A program made the translations under genes and the position numbers. 64,000 nt of DNA from Labia minor (lineage: Eukaryota; Arthropoda; Insecta; Dermaptera; Spongiphoridae), in contig OY720350.1 in assembly GCA_963082975.1 (NCBI GenBank), positions 23,469,875 to 23,533,874 of the forward strand. Direction: 5' to 3'. Shown here one piece after another: positions 9,526 to 17,548 of this stretch (positions within the stretch are counted from its first letter, which is position 1; every line of letters begins with the position of its first letter). The notes beneath the pieces were generated by a model. The model saw only the letters and a list, made by a program, of their open reading frames with translations. It was not told the origin of the DNA and did not search any database.

Positions 9526-10906
9526 TTTGGAACTTGACTCTTGCTTCTGCCAATGCCTCTCTAAAGCATTGACAGTCTTTAGAACCCTGCTTATGCTTAG
9601 AGAGGTTTGGACCAAATTTTCCTGCACATAGCAAACAATTCCAGTCAGGAGCCGGACAGTTTGAAGACAAGTGTCCTATTTGACCGCATTTCCAGCAATT
9701 TTTGCTGCGGTCTGGTCCTTTGCAATCCCGTCGTGTGTGGTTATAGCCATGACATTTAAAGCATTTTAGTACTTCAATACGTCTTCTGATAGCTGATGAG
9801 ATCCAACCGATTTTTATGTTTTTCTTTTCGAGAGTCTTTAAGGCCAAAGTTTCGTCGAGCTCGACGATTGCCTTTTTTTGACCGCGGATATTTGTTGGCA
9901 ACATTGCAACACTGATTGAAGCAGGCTCTATCTCCGGAAACTCGCGTTTGATTGCCTGTATCACCTCCTCCTCGGTGGTCAGCGCATCTAAGTCGAAAAA
10001 CTCTACTTTTGCGCGGGGAAGAAGTGATCGGACTTCCCCTTTTTGTCCAATGGCGTTTCTGATAGCCTGCTCGAACTTGCTTTCGTCCTTGGTGTCTAGC
10101 AGTTCCAAGAGAAGACCCCCCTGTGCGGTCATCCTGATCCGACGAATATCAGTTCCTGACTCTTCAGGAGTTACGCCATTTCGGACTGCACGAAGCATAT
10201 CGGAATAGGAGCATCCCGTTGTTGGGTTGACAACGATAGCTCTATTTCTTGGTTTCTTTCTTTTAATTCTTTTCCGTTTTGTTTTCTTAGGATCCGGCTC
10301 CTTTTCATTTTTATCATTTTCCTGAAATATGATTTTAGTGTTTCTTTTTTTCCTTGAAGAGACCGTTTCCCATTCACCTCTTTCCTCGCGAGGTCTCTTT
10401 GTCGAGGAATTAGTAAGTTCTGACTCCGGACTCGACCTTAATCTTTTGCCTTGATTATGAGGTGTTTGACTCTTGTCTTCTACATTTGTAGAAGCCGCGG
10501 TTGCAACTCTATTCTCCAGTTCCGCCCCAGCTTTTCGCCAGCTGATTCTGCAAGAGCCTATAACATCAAGTGCTTCTTCCAATTCAATCAAACCCGTCTT
10601 CACATGTTGTGAGATATTTTTTTGTATCCTAGTGGCTGCTTTCATCTTTTTGATTATTTCCTGACATTTAAGAATCATTTCGTCCTCTTTCCGTTGCATT
10701 TGCGAGATAAACTCATGCTTCGGGGAAGACAATTTGGGTAGATCGTCAGTTACAGGAGTCATGCACTCACTTTCCTGTTGCTCTTCAGCAGTCCTCTCAT
10801 TTACAATAGATGGTATTGGAGGAGTTCGCTGGATTTTGCTCCTCTTAGCGAAAGGGTCATCTTCTTCATTTTTGTTTTGGTTTTTTTTTAAATTTTTAAA
10901 CTCCAT
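9518..10906 (-). CDS. R1-clade ORF1: gag-like nucleic-acid-binding protein (462 aa)
   Basis: The first ATG of the frame is at 10906-10904 (MEFKNLKK). The frame is open 12 codons further upstream, but only from a GTG. The N-terminal half is charged and basic, with lysine/arginine runs like a nuclear-localisation signal (KKTKRKRIKRKK). The C-terminus has two clean CCHC knuckles (CFKCHGYNHTRRDC and CWKCGQIGHLSSNC) and a third, variant one (CLLCAGKF...C), the three-knuckle pattern of R1/I-type Gag. Role: packaging element RNA and delivering it to the nucleus. It ends TAG at 9520-9518, overlapping the ORF2 start by a few bases. Confidence 0.9.
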   Translation of the reverse strand: MEFKNLKKNQNKNEEDDPFAKRSKIQRTPPIPSIVNERTAEEQQESECMTPVTDDLPKLSSPKHEFISQMQRKEDEMILKCQEIIKKMKAATRIQKNISQHVKTGLIELEEALDVIGSCRISWRKAGAELENRVATAASTNVEDKSQTPHNQGKRLRSSPESELTNSSTKRPREERGEWETVSSRKKRNTKIIFQENDKNEKEPDPKKTKRKRIKRKKPRNRAIVVNPTTGCSYSDMLRAVRNGVTPEESGTDIRRIRMTAQGGLLLELLDTKDESKFEQAIRNAIGQKGEVRSLLPRAKVEFFDLDALTTEEEVIQAIKREFPEIEPASISVAMLPTNIRGQKKAIVELDETLALKTLEKKNIKIGWISSAIRRRIEVLKCFKCHGYNHTRRDCKGPDRSKNCWKCGQIGHLSSNCPAPDWNCLLCAGKFGPNLSKHKQGSKDCQCFREALAEARVKFQNG

Positions 10907-11463
10907 ATTTGTTCCCACGAGCTGGGACGATGTAGACGTCACTCTCCCGGGTGACGCCCTTTCCGGGAGAGAAGGGTCTTATTTACACAAGGGTGGCCCA
11001 GGTGCCCTTGAGGTTTTAATGACACTCTGTCAGATTTTTATAGAGGTTTCTTCCTCGTGGCCGGCCAATAAAGGCAAGCCCCCGGACACTATCGACACGA
11101 CGTTCCCAGACCGCGCCTTGTCTGAGTCGTTGAGGTGAAGATAGTGATTTACGGTATGAGAGAGTGGTGGCGCTCACACACTCACAGCTAGGACACCCCG
11201 AGCCGCCAACCTCGGGAGTACCAATATGTACCCGTCCTGGGGAAGAGAGAAAGAGTAGAAGAACAAAAGAAAGAAATGAACAAAAACAAACAAACAAACA
11301 AAACAAACAGACAGACAAACAAACAAATAGACAAACAAATAAACAAATAAATAAATAAATAGGTAAATAAATAAATAAATAGGTAAATAAATAAATAAAT
11401 AGGTAAATAAATAAATAAACAGATAAATAAATAGGCAAACAAGTAAACAAACAGATAAGACAA

Positions 11464-11510
<47 letters not shown>

Positions 11511-12010
11511 AAATAAAATAGGCAACCAAGCCAACCACGAACCCCCAAGAAGCCCGCAACCAAGGCGACAGGGCGAAGCGACAGATAAGGAGGTGCAGAG
11601 CACCGCCCACCGCTCCCCCCAAGCACTCCGACACAGGACCCCCTCTTTCACAAGAACGTCCACCTCCCAGCTCGATGGAAGGGGTATAGTAAGATGAATG
11701 ACCCGAAGTCGAAAAAAAAAGATCAAAATATAATAAATACCTCGAATTCCTATCCAAAAATATCCGTATTAAAGAAGGATTAAGCAATAGTTAAATACGA
11801 TAACTTGAGCTCCGGGCAGAAGAAAAGTCTGTACCCAGGCGCAAGTCCTCGTCGCACGAGACCCACCATCAATCAGTCGAACAGAGCGCAAAGAGCTCAA
11901 CAAAACGGTGCAACAACCAAGGCGACACCACCAAAAAGGCCAAAGATATCCCGCAAAAAGGTAAGAGCGATCAGCAGCACGTCCACCCAGTTCAACCGAA
12001 CTCATCATAT
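10907..12010 (-). other. R1 element 5' untranslated region
   Basis: About 1.1 kb lies between the 5' target duplication and ORF1. It is GC-richer than the host (10907-11250 and 11520-11960), interrupted by the microsatellite at 11276-11508. Two parts (11556-11660 and 11908-12000) share CAACCAAGGCGACA and CGTCCACC-type motifs and may be diverged 5' repeats with internal promoter sequence. Long predicted frames here are antisense or microsatellite artefacts. Confidence 0.65.
11276..11508. repeat. Microsatellite: CAAA/CAGA/ATAA tracts and long poly(A)
   Basis: AAAC- and GACA-type tetranucleotides pass into three near-identical AATAGGTAAATAAAT blocks, then a run of more than 40 A (from 11467). 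It sits inside the R1 5' UTR and translates as spurious FFFF/YLFI frames on the minus strand. The length is likely to vary between individuals or assemblies. Confidence 0.9.
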
Positions 12011-12124
12011 ACAATATTTGTAGTAGCATTTAAGAAACGCTTATTTGTAAGAAAAAACAGTTTAAATGAAAATAATAAAATTCAATTCATACCATCCAAC
12101 GAAACATGTGGATGTATTCACTGA
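12011..12124 (+). pseudogene. Env-like remnant, cytoplasmic tail after the R1 insertion
   Basis: The host frame interrupted at 6331 continues after the duplicated target with a short basic, Lys/Arg/Asn-rich segment of about 37 codons and stops at TGA 12122-12124. That is what is expected after a membrane anchor. It shows the R1 element split the env remnant just behind its transmembrane segment. Confidence 0.6.
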
Positions 12125-12174
12125 AGGTGGACAGATTAACTTCGCCCGCTAAAATTTGTTGGACAAATTTCCTT

Positions 12175-12186
12175 AGAGGGTGGAAG
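12175..12186 (+). other. Polypurine tract of the gypsy-group element
   Basis: AGAGGGTGGAAG, nearly all purine, directly abuts the 3' LTR start AGTCATG at 12187. It would prime plus-strand synthesis. Confidence 0.75.
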
Positions 12187-12887
12187 AGTCATGTTCGCAC
12201 GGCTACTTGTGCTCACATAACTAGAATAAGTTATTATAGGGATTGACAGGATCCACTATCTGTCAATCAACTTCGTAATTTAGTGTATTCTGACCCGACC
12301 TAACATCTGGTCAAAGGATGGTCCATCCTAACCCTTTCTTTAGATTTAAGTTATTATAGGGATTGACAGGGTCCACTATCTGTCAATCAACTTCGTAATT
12401 TAGTGTATTCTGACCCGACCTAACATCTGGTCAAAGAATGGTCCATCCTAACCCTTTCTTTAGATTTAAGTTATTATAGGGATGAACAAAGCCCAAGAAA
12501 TGTCAACCAACCTAATTAATTTATTATCTGTTAACAATTAACGTCATGACCAAGAGACGGCTAAGTGTCGTCCAGATGAATGTCTTAAATCACCCACCGA
12601 GACACTTTTTTCCCTCAGCCCCTTCTACGAACCTCCATGTGTCCCCTCAGCTCCCCCGCCCCCTAGTCAAGTAATATATATATGGAGAGCAGAAATTGCA
12701 GACGATTCAATTGCTAGTCTTTAGTTCTTAGTTTTAGTTTTAAGAAACTCAACACACACCTTTTCGGCCTTGTATGATTTTGTAACAAGTTCACAAATAA
12801 AACTTCTATTTCCTTCTTTATAAAATTCGCCTTTTATTGTTACCTTTTAACTACCTACTATCTTAGTAGGAAGGTAAGCACATAACT
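12187..12887 (+). repeat. 3' LTR with an internal 120-bp tandem duplication
   Basis: Same ends as the 5' LTR, but 701 bp rather than 581 bp. The 120-bp unit starting GTTATTATAGGG occurs twice (12230-12349 and 12350-12469). The single unit of the 5' LTR looks like the start of the first unit joined to the end of the second (GGATCC with AAAGAATGG), as an unequal exchange between units would give. Confidence 0.92.
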
Positions 12888-12891
12888 CGGC

Positions 12892-13625
12892 CTATAAACT
12901 AAACAAGGATTCAGCTGGGCGGGCTCAGTGAGATGGGCTTGATGCTCTGTGACGTACCTATGTTCACTGTTAACATTTTGTTTATCTCAGGAGCATCCGT
13001 TAAGAAGTTGACTATTCATATATAATTTATTATTAAAAATAAATTAATAAATTTAAAATGGAATCTTATTCACAAGAAGACAGGAAATATCCAATATATA
13101 TAGGTAATATTAATGTTATTTTATTTATTTTATTCCATTGAATTATTAAAGTAAAGTAAATATAGCTTTAGTGAACCACTGTCGGATTGCTTAACAATGA
13201 AACAGAACATGGTCTGTGATAAAAATATAACAATTTGAACTAATCTAATAAATATTATTTATGGTCCATTATTTCCTTGTGATTATTGCCATTCTAGTTT
13301 TATAAATGAAGAATTTTTATCGAAACATTTGAAGAAATGTATTTGTGGTGCATGTCACCACTTGTTGTGGATGTGTGAGGAAGGACATGTGAGAGTTGGC
13401 AAATATATACAAATAATTAATATATTGCTGATGGTAAAAACTCTGAATTTATTTTGTTATTCTCTTAAATCTATATACAATATTCACAAGTGATACTATC
13501 GTAATGATGTTAATATTTAAGTGAACGCCATCTGTTGGTTGCGTGAGGCACTACATATTCATAAAAAAATATTATCAATTTTAAAAAATAAAATAAAACT
13601 CTAAAAGGAGGAGAATTATTCTAAT
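12892..13625 (+). pseudogene. Zinc-finger gene copy 1, broken
   Basis: This is a copy of the region 15874-16410. Exon 1 (13058-13103) encodes MESYSQEDRKYPIYI with an intact GT donor (GTAATA, 13104). The acceptor before exon 2 is TG instead of AG (…TTATG|GTCC, exon from 13264). Exon 2 begins with the same C2HC-like finger (CDYCH...), is interrupted by a 212-bp solo LTR at 13344, resumes at 13556, and loses similarity near 13625 before any of the tandem fingers. It cannot encode the full protein. Confidence 0.8.
13344..13555 (-). mobile_element. Solo LTR, Mag/412-like gypsy family
   Basis: 212 bp bounded by TG...CA (TGTGGTGC...CACTACA) and flanked by a perfect 4-bp duplication TATT (13340-13343, 13556-13559). 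The uninterrupted sequence is seen in copy 2 of the zinc-finger gene near 16345-16355. On the minus strand it begins TGTAGTGCC and contains CCAACAGATGGCGT, as in the LTRs at 22638-22797 and 27146-27306, so it is a relative of that element. Confidence 0.85.
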
Positions 13626-13639
13626 CTTATCTTATTATA

Positions 13640-14340
13640 CTAGCTAAAATTGTTTCTATCTATATATATAGCCATGGGTTCTCAAAAACCGCTCTAACGA
13701 TTTTTTTGAATTTAACACTAGATATAGTATTTATAAAGAAAAATTAAATTTTATTGATCACACATCTCTGGAAAAGTACATCTTCATTATTTATTTTTTA
13801 ATTTAAAATTATATATGGATGACGTCACAAATGGCATCCATATTGAAATTTGACTCCCGCCTTTTTACCGACCGACGATAGTAAGGGAGGTATTGTTTTC
13901 ACACCAAATTTCGCATGTGGAGATTTTTACATATCTCCACGAATCATGCATTTTCTTAACAGAAAAAAGTATTTTTAGCATGATGTCTGTCCGTCTGCCC
14001 GTCCGTCCGTCCGTCTGTCTGTCCGTCCGTCTGTCCGTCCGTCCGTATAGATGTGTACAGCCTGACCGGCTCAACCGATTTTGATGAAATTTGGTATATT
14101 TACTTTATGCATCAGTGGGATGAATTGATCAACTTTTGGTGCATATCCGGAAACCGGAAGTGGTAATATTAGCGATCGACGATAGGAAGGGAAGGGTTAT
14201 TTTCACATCAAATTTCACATGAGGAGATTTTTTTATATATCTCCACGAATGTATTGGTTTTGTCCTCTGGAAAAATCATCTTCATTATGTTTTTCTTAAT
14301 TTAAAATTATATGACGTCACCCAGCCATTCATGACGTCAC
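13640..14340. repeat. Interspersed repeat with duplicated core and GTCC/GTCT microsatellite
   Basis: A core (CGACGATAG..AAGGGAGG, TTTTCACA.CAAATTTC, GGAGATTTTT, ATCTCCACGAAT) occurs twice, at 13870-13955 and 14171-14255. A TTTTGATGAAATTTGGTAT block lies between them, with GTCCGTCTGTCC repeats at 13979-14046 and GACGTCAC motifs at 13820 and 14318. This combination is usual for non-coding transposon relics in arthropods. Short frames on both strands come from the microsatellite. Confidence 0.55.
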
Positions 14341-15029
14341 AGCCTGGTCTTACATATATATTATAAATAAAATAAAATTAAAAATATTTATGTTCTATCC
14401 ATATCTGATTTTTATTACGTTAATAGATATATTAAAATTATTTGAAATTGTTTCTGTAGCTGGAAATTAATTTATTTCAAACCGTCGGTCGGTTCGGACC
14501 TGGCCACAGGTCAACTTATTTTATAATTGATATTTTACAAAATTTCAATTATTTAATTAAATAAATAAATATATATATACTATATAAAAGAAAAAATGAA
14601 TTAAAAATAAAAATATAGATGATGAAGTTTTGAAATAAAAGTTATTTTTCATAATTATAATAGACAAATAAGAAAAGAGTTTCTAGTTCATCGGCAACCA
14701 AATTATCAGATCTTCATCACCGTTAAGCAATATTGAATTGTTTATCTTCTTTTAATCTAATGAATCACCTCTTTCCTTCTTTCCCACGTGTATTATAAGC
14801 TCACAAGATCAAATAAATTTAAAATAATAAATAATTCCTTGTCTTTTTAGTATTATCAGTTTCTCTATAAATAAACATTATAATTATTGTTAATAGTAAT
14901 AATGTATTTTTTTGAAATACATATATCTAAACAAATTAGAAAATGTGAAAAAAATATATATTATATAATGAAAATATGGGGGGGGGGGGCCGATAATTAT
15001 TTTTCGTGGGCGAAATCATTTCGAATACC
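14341..15029. other. AT-rich spacer
   Basis: AT-rich sequence with a short GC-containing patch (14480-14515) and a run of 10 G at 14979-14988. I see no gene, terminal repeat or RNA structure that I can support. Confidence 0.5.
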
Positions 15030-15235
15030 CGTTTCCACTGATGACTCATGGAACCCGTATATAAGAGACACCTGCCCGCTTTTTTTTACTTTAGTTCTTC
15101 TTAAACCCCGCAGAAGCGCTAAAAACAAAGTTAACACTGTATTTAGCGCACTCTAACAATTCCATATAGAAACACAGAAAATTTCAAAAAATGGACGCTC
15201 AACTAGCGCACCTAACATTTCCATATAGAACTAAT
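15030..15235 (+). promoter_or_regulatory. TATA-containing, promoter-like patch with a 60-bp direct repeat
   Basis: CCGTATATAAGAGACACC (15054-15071) is a good TATA box in a GC-richer patch. Downstream, TAGCGCAC.CTAACA.TTCCATATAGAA occurs twice (about 15143 and 15204). No ORF of note follows, and I cannot name the transcript. It may be the edge of an unrecognised mobile element. 15236-15471 is plain AT-rich sequence. Confidence 0.3.
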
Positions 15236-15471
15236 TTTTCACTTAACTGAAACTATAAATGTAATTTAAATATCTAAAAGAAACGAATAATGTTTTATGT
15301 AATATACAATATTTATTTGAAAATTAATTAAAATTACAAAATTTGTGATGATATCGCTATTAAATCTGTTCTATTAAATATATATTTTTTAAATGTAGTT
15401 TTTATAAATTTATACATCAAGATGAAACGAGCAATTCAATATATAATTAATATCATTTAAAAGATAAAATA

Positions 15472-15873
15472 GGCCGCATATAAGAGATGGCGCTGGAGGC
15501 ACCCAATTTTTAACTCTGCAAGCGCTCAAGAGATCGCACTGCTGCAAAAATTGCAAAAGGAACCCACTGGTAAAATTATATCCAAATCCATGACTGGATG
15601 ACTGTTCTGTATAATTACCATAAATATATGTATATATAAATTTGAAATTTACCGCTTCTTACACCAAGTATCCCAGGGAGAAATGATAAAAAATATTTTT
15701 AAAATAGTTTAATATATATGTTTGGAATATCGAATTTTAAGTACATGGGTTGATCGACAGGTTATAAATATGGTGTGTTTAATAAAAACTTAGCCTTTTG
15801 CAGCAGTGCGATCTCTTGAGCGCTTACAGAGTTAAAAATTGGGTGCCTGCAGCGCCATCTCTTATATGCGGCC
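15472..15873. mobile_element. 402-bp MITE with 77-bp terminal inverted repeats
   Basis: The left end (15472-15548) starts GGCCGCATATAAGAGATGG. The right end (15797-15873), reversed, is the same with about two differences over 77 bases. Flanks read ATA|GGCC...GGCC|TATA, compatible with a TA target. It carries no ORF. Inside, 15545-15611 is a reversed scrap of the RepB family. A diverged copy of the right end sits at 1511-1573, and in both places zinc-finger gene sequence starts immediately outside. Confidence 0.85.
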
Positions 15874-16038
15874 TATAAACTAAACAAGGATTCAGCTGGG
15901 CGGGCTCAGTGAGATGGGCTTGATGCTCTTTGACGTACATATGTTCACTGTTAACATTTTGTTTATCTCAGGAGCATCCGTTAAGAAGTTGACTATTCGT
16001 ATATAATTTATTATTAAAAATAAATTAATAAATTTAAA

Positions 16039-17103
16039 ATGGAATCTTATTCACAAGAAGACAGGAAATATCCAATATATATAGTTAATATTAATGTTTT
16101 TTTTATTTATTTTATTCCATTGAATTATTAAAGTAAAGTAAATATAGCTGTCGTGAACCACTGTCGGATTACTTAACAATTAAACAGAACATGGTCCACC
16201 ACTTGTACATTTACCTTATTCTGTGATAAAAATATAACAATTTGAACTAATCTAATAAATATTATTTTAGGTCCATTATTTCCTTGTGATTATTGCCATA
16301 CTTGCTTTATAAATGAAGAATTTTTATCGAAACATTTGAAGAAATGTATTCATAAAAAAATATTTTCAATTTTAAAAAATAAAATAAATCTCAAAAAGGA
16401 GGAGAATTATTCTAATAAAAATTTTGAAAAGGATACTGATTCAACTAATTTGGATGAAAGGAATTTGAAATGTAATTTTTGTAACAAGAAATTTTCTCAA
16501 AAATCGAATTTAAATTATCATTTATTAATTCATAGTAATGGAAAACAATTTGAATGTAATTTTTGTAACAAGAAATTTTCTCAAAAATCGAATTTAAATT
16601 ATCATTTATTAATTCATAGTAATGGAAAACAATTTGAATGTAATTTTTGTAAAAAGAAATTTTCTCAAAAATCGAATTTAAATTATCATTTATTAATTCA
16701 TAGTAGTAGAAAACAATTTGAATGTAATTTTTGTAAAAAGAAATTTCCTCAAAAATCGAATTTAAATTATCATTTATTAATTCATAATATTGAAAAACCA
16801 TTTGAATGTAATTTTTGTAACAAGAAATTTTCTCAAAGATCGAATTTAAATTATCATTTATTAATTCATAATATTGAAAAAACATTTGAATGTAATTTTT
16901 GTAAAAAGAAATTTCCTCAAAAATCGAATTTAAATTATCATTTATTAATTCATAGTAGTAGAAAACAATATGAATGTAATTTTTGTAAAAAGAAATTTCC
17001 TCAAAAATCGAATTTAAATTATCATTTATTAATTCATAATATTGAAAAACCATTTGAATGTAATTTTTGTAAAAAGAAATTTTCTCAAAATATAACATTT
17101 TGA
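16039..17103 (+). CDS. Two-exon C2H2 zinc-finger gene (copy 2), homogeneous finger array
   Basis: Exon 1 (16039-16084) encodes MESYSQEDRKYPIYI. Exon 2 (16271-17103) follows an AG acceptor and continues in frame: a C2HC-like finger (C-x2-C-x12-H-x4-C), a Lys-rich spacer, then seven complete C2H2 fingers and a truncated eighth. The fingers are near-identical 28-residue units (CNFCxKKFxQKSNLNYHLLIH). All share Gln, Asn and Tyr at helix positions -1, 3 and 6 (only one has Arg for the Lys at +1), so they should prefer the same DNA triplet. The donor after exon 1 reads TTAATA where copy 1 has GTAATA, so splicing as drawn is doubtful, although exon 2 alone is open. The 3' end breaks inside finger 8 and runs into a second copy of the preceding intron sequence. 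Probably a member of a local, transposon-associated family; expression is unknown. Confidence 0.65.
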
Positions 17104-17323
17104 ACTAATCTAATAAATATTATTTTTGCCAGATTTTGTAAATTCAGTGTTTCATTTACCAAATTTTTTTATATATTTAATATATATATAAAAAAAAAAC
17201 AAATCTTAATGACAATTTGTCTTTGAGAGAGCCCGGGGGGGGGGGGGGGACCCAGCCATAGGAGGGTGGAGCGGCTAGTCAAAACCCCCCCTAGGATCAA
17301 ATCCTGGTTGCGCCACTGATTCA
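17104..17323 (+). repeat. Duplicated intron scrap followed by a hAT-type right end
   Basis: 17089-17128 repeats the intron end at 16229-16268 (TTTTGAACTAATCTAATAAA...). Then come AT-rich sequence, a G run (17236-17249) and the terminus CCTGGTTGCGCCACTG ending at 17318, the same end as at 743-755 and 821-833. The left end of this hAT-type element was not found. Confidence 0.6.
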
Positions 17324-17480
17324 CCATCAGATATGCTCATGCCTATGCCTGATGCAGTCTTGACTCTACTCTGATCACTAAAAAATGATTTGCTCTTCTA
17401 ATAGAAGCTAAGAATATGCGCATCACAAACGGTGAGTAGAATTATGAATACAATATCATTTCTAAAATTTCCAAAATACT
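17324..17480 (+). pseudogene. Decayed copy of the small-exon gene at 19207
   Basis: CACCATCAGATATG.TCAT...GATGCAGT.TTGAC...TGCTCTTCTAAT.GAAGCTAA ... CAAACGGTGAGTAGAATTATGAATACAATATCATTT aligns with 19210-19350. The ATG has become ATA and part of the exon is lost, but the GTGAGT donor is kept. Confidence 0.65.
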
Positions 17481-17548
17481 CCAGATTTACTCAATGTTTT
17501 AAAAATGTTTTAATTAATTTTTAATATATCACCATATTTTTTTTTGAA

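Larger units (their letters stand above)
6332..12010 (-). mobile_element. R1-clade non-LTR retrotransposon, apparently full length
   Basis: The element lies on the minus strand between copies of ACAATATTTG (6322-6331 and 12011-12020), a 10-bp target duplication. Its 3' end is a poly(A) tail (T-rich at 6332-6360 on the plus strand). It contains ORF1 with CCHC knuckles, ORF2 with endonuclease, reverse transcriptase and a C-terminal Cys/His motif, and a long 5' UTR with a microsatellite. Both ORFs are open. R1 itself is specific for 28S rDNA, but this copy sits inside a gypsy env remnant with no rDNA in view, so it belongs to a lineage with different or relaxed site choice, or is an off-target copy. 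The host frame resumes directly after the duplication, confirming the boundary. Confidence 0.9.
1574..12887 (+). mobile_element. Gypsy-group LTR retrotransposon, pol-less, with nested R1 element
   Basis: Near-identical LTRs (1574-2154 and 12187-12887) begin AGTCATG and end CATAACT, the AGT...ACT form of the gypsy/errantivirus group. They are flanked by a perfect 4-bp duplication CGGC (1570-1573, 12888-12891). A primer-binding site follows the 5' LTR and a purine tract precedes the 3' LTR. The uninterrupted target exists at 15860-15890, where the same flanks are joined without the element. The inside holds a gag/coiled-coil/integrase-tail ORF, an env-like remnant and, within that remnant, an R1-clade insertion. 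Without the nested element the unit is about 5.6 kb. Protease, reverse transcriptase, RNase H and the integrase catalytic core are absent, so mobility would need enzymes from a relative. Confidence 0.92.

Noticed and set aside
11276..11465. Direct repeats suggestive of a CRISPR-like array
   Set aside because: Tetranucleotide microsatellite with no unique spacers; eukaryotic context.
11016..11787. Overlapping minus-strand ORFs of 150-236 codons with Phe/Tyr/Leu runs
   Set aside because: They are translations of the AAAT/CAAA microsatellite and poly(A) in the R1 5' UTR; the three frames overlap and none has a domain.
13865..14084. Arg/Thr- and Val/Arg-rich frames on both strands
   Set aside because: Products of the GTCC/GTCT microsatellite.
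16445..17098. 217-codon antisense ORF opposite the zinc fingers
   Set aside because: It repeats with the same 28-residue period as the finger array and is its shadow.
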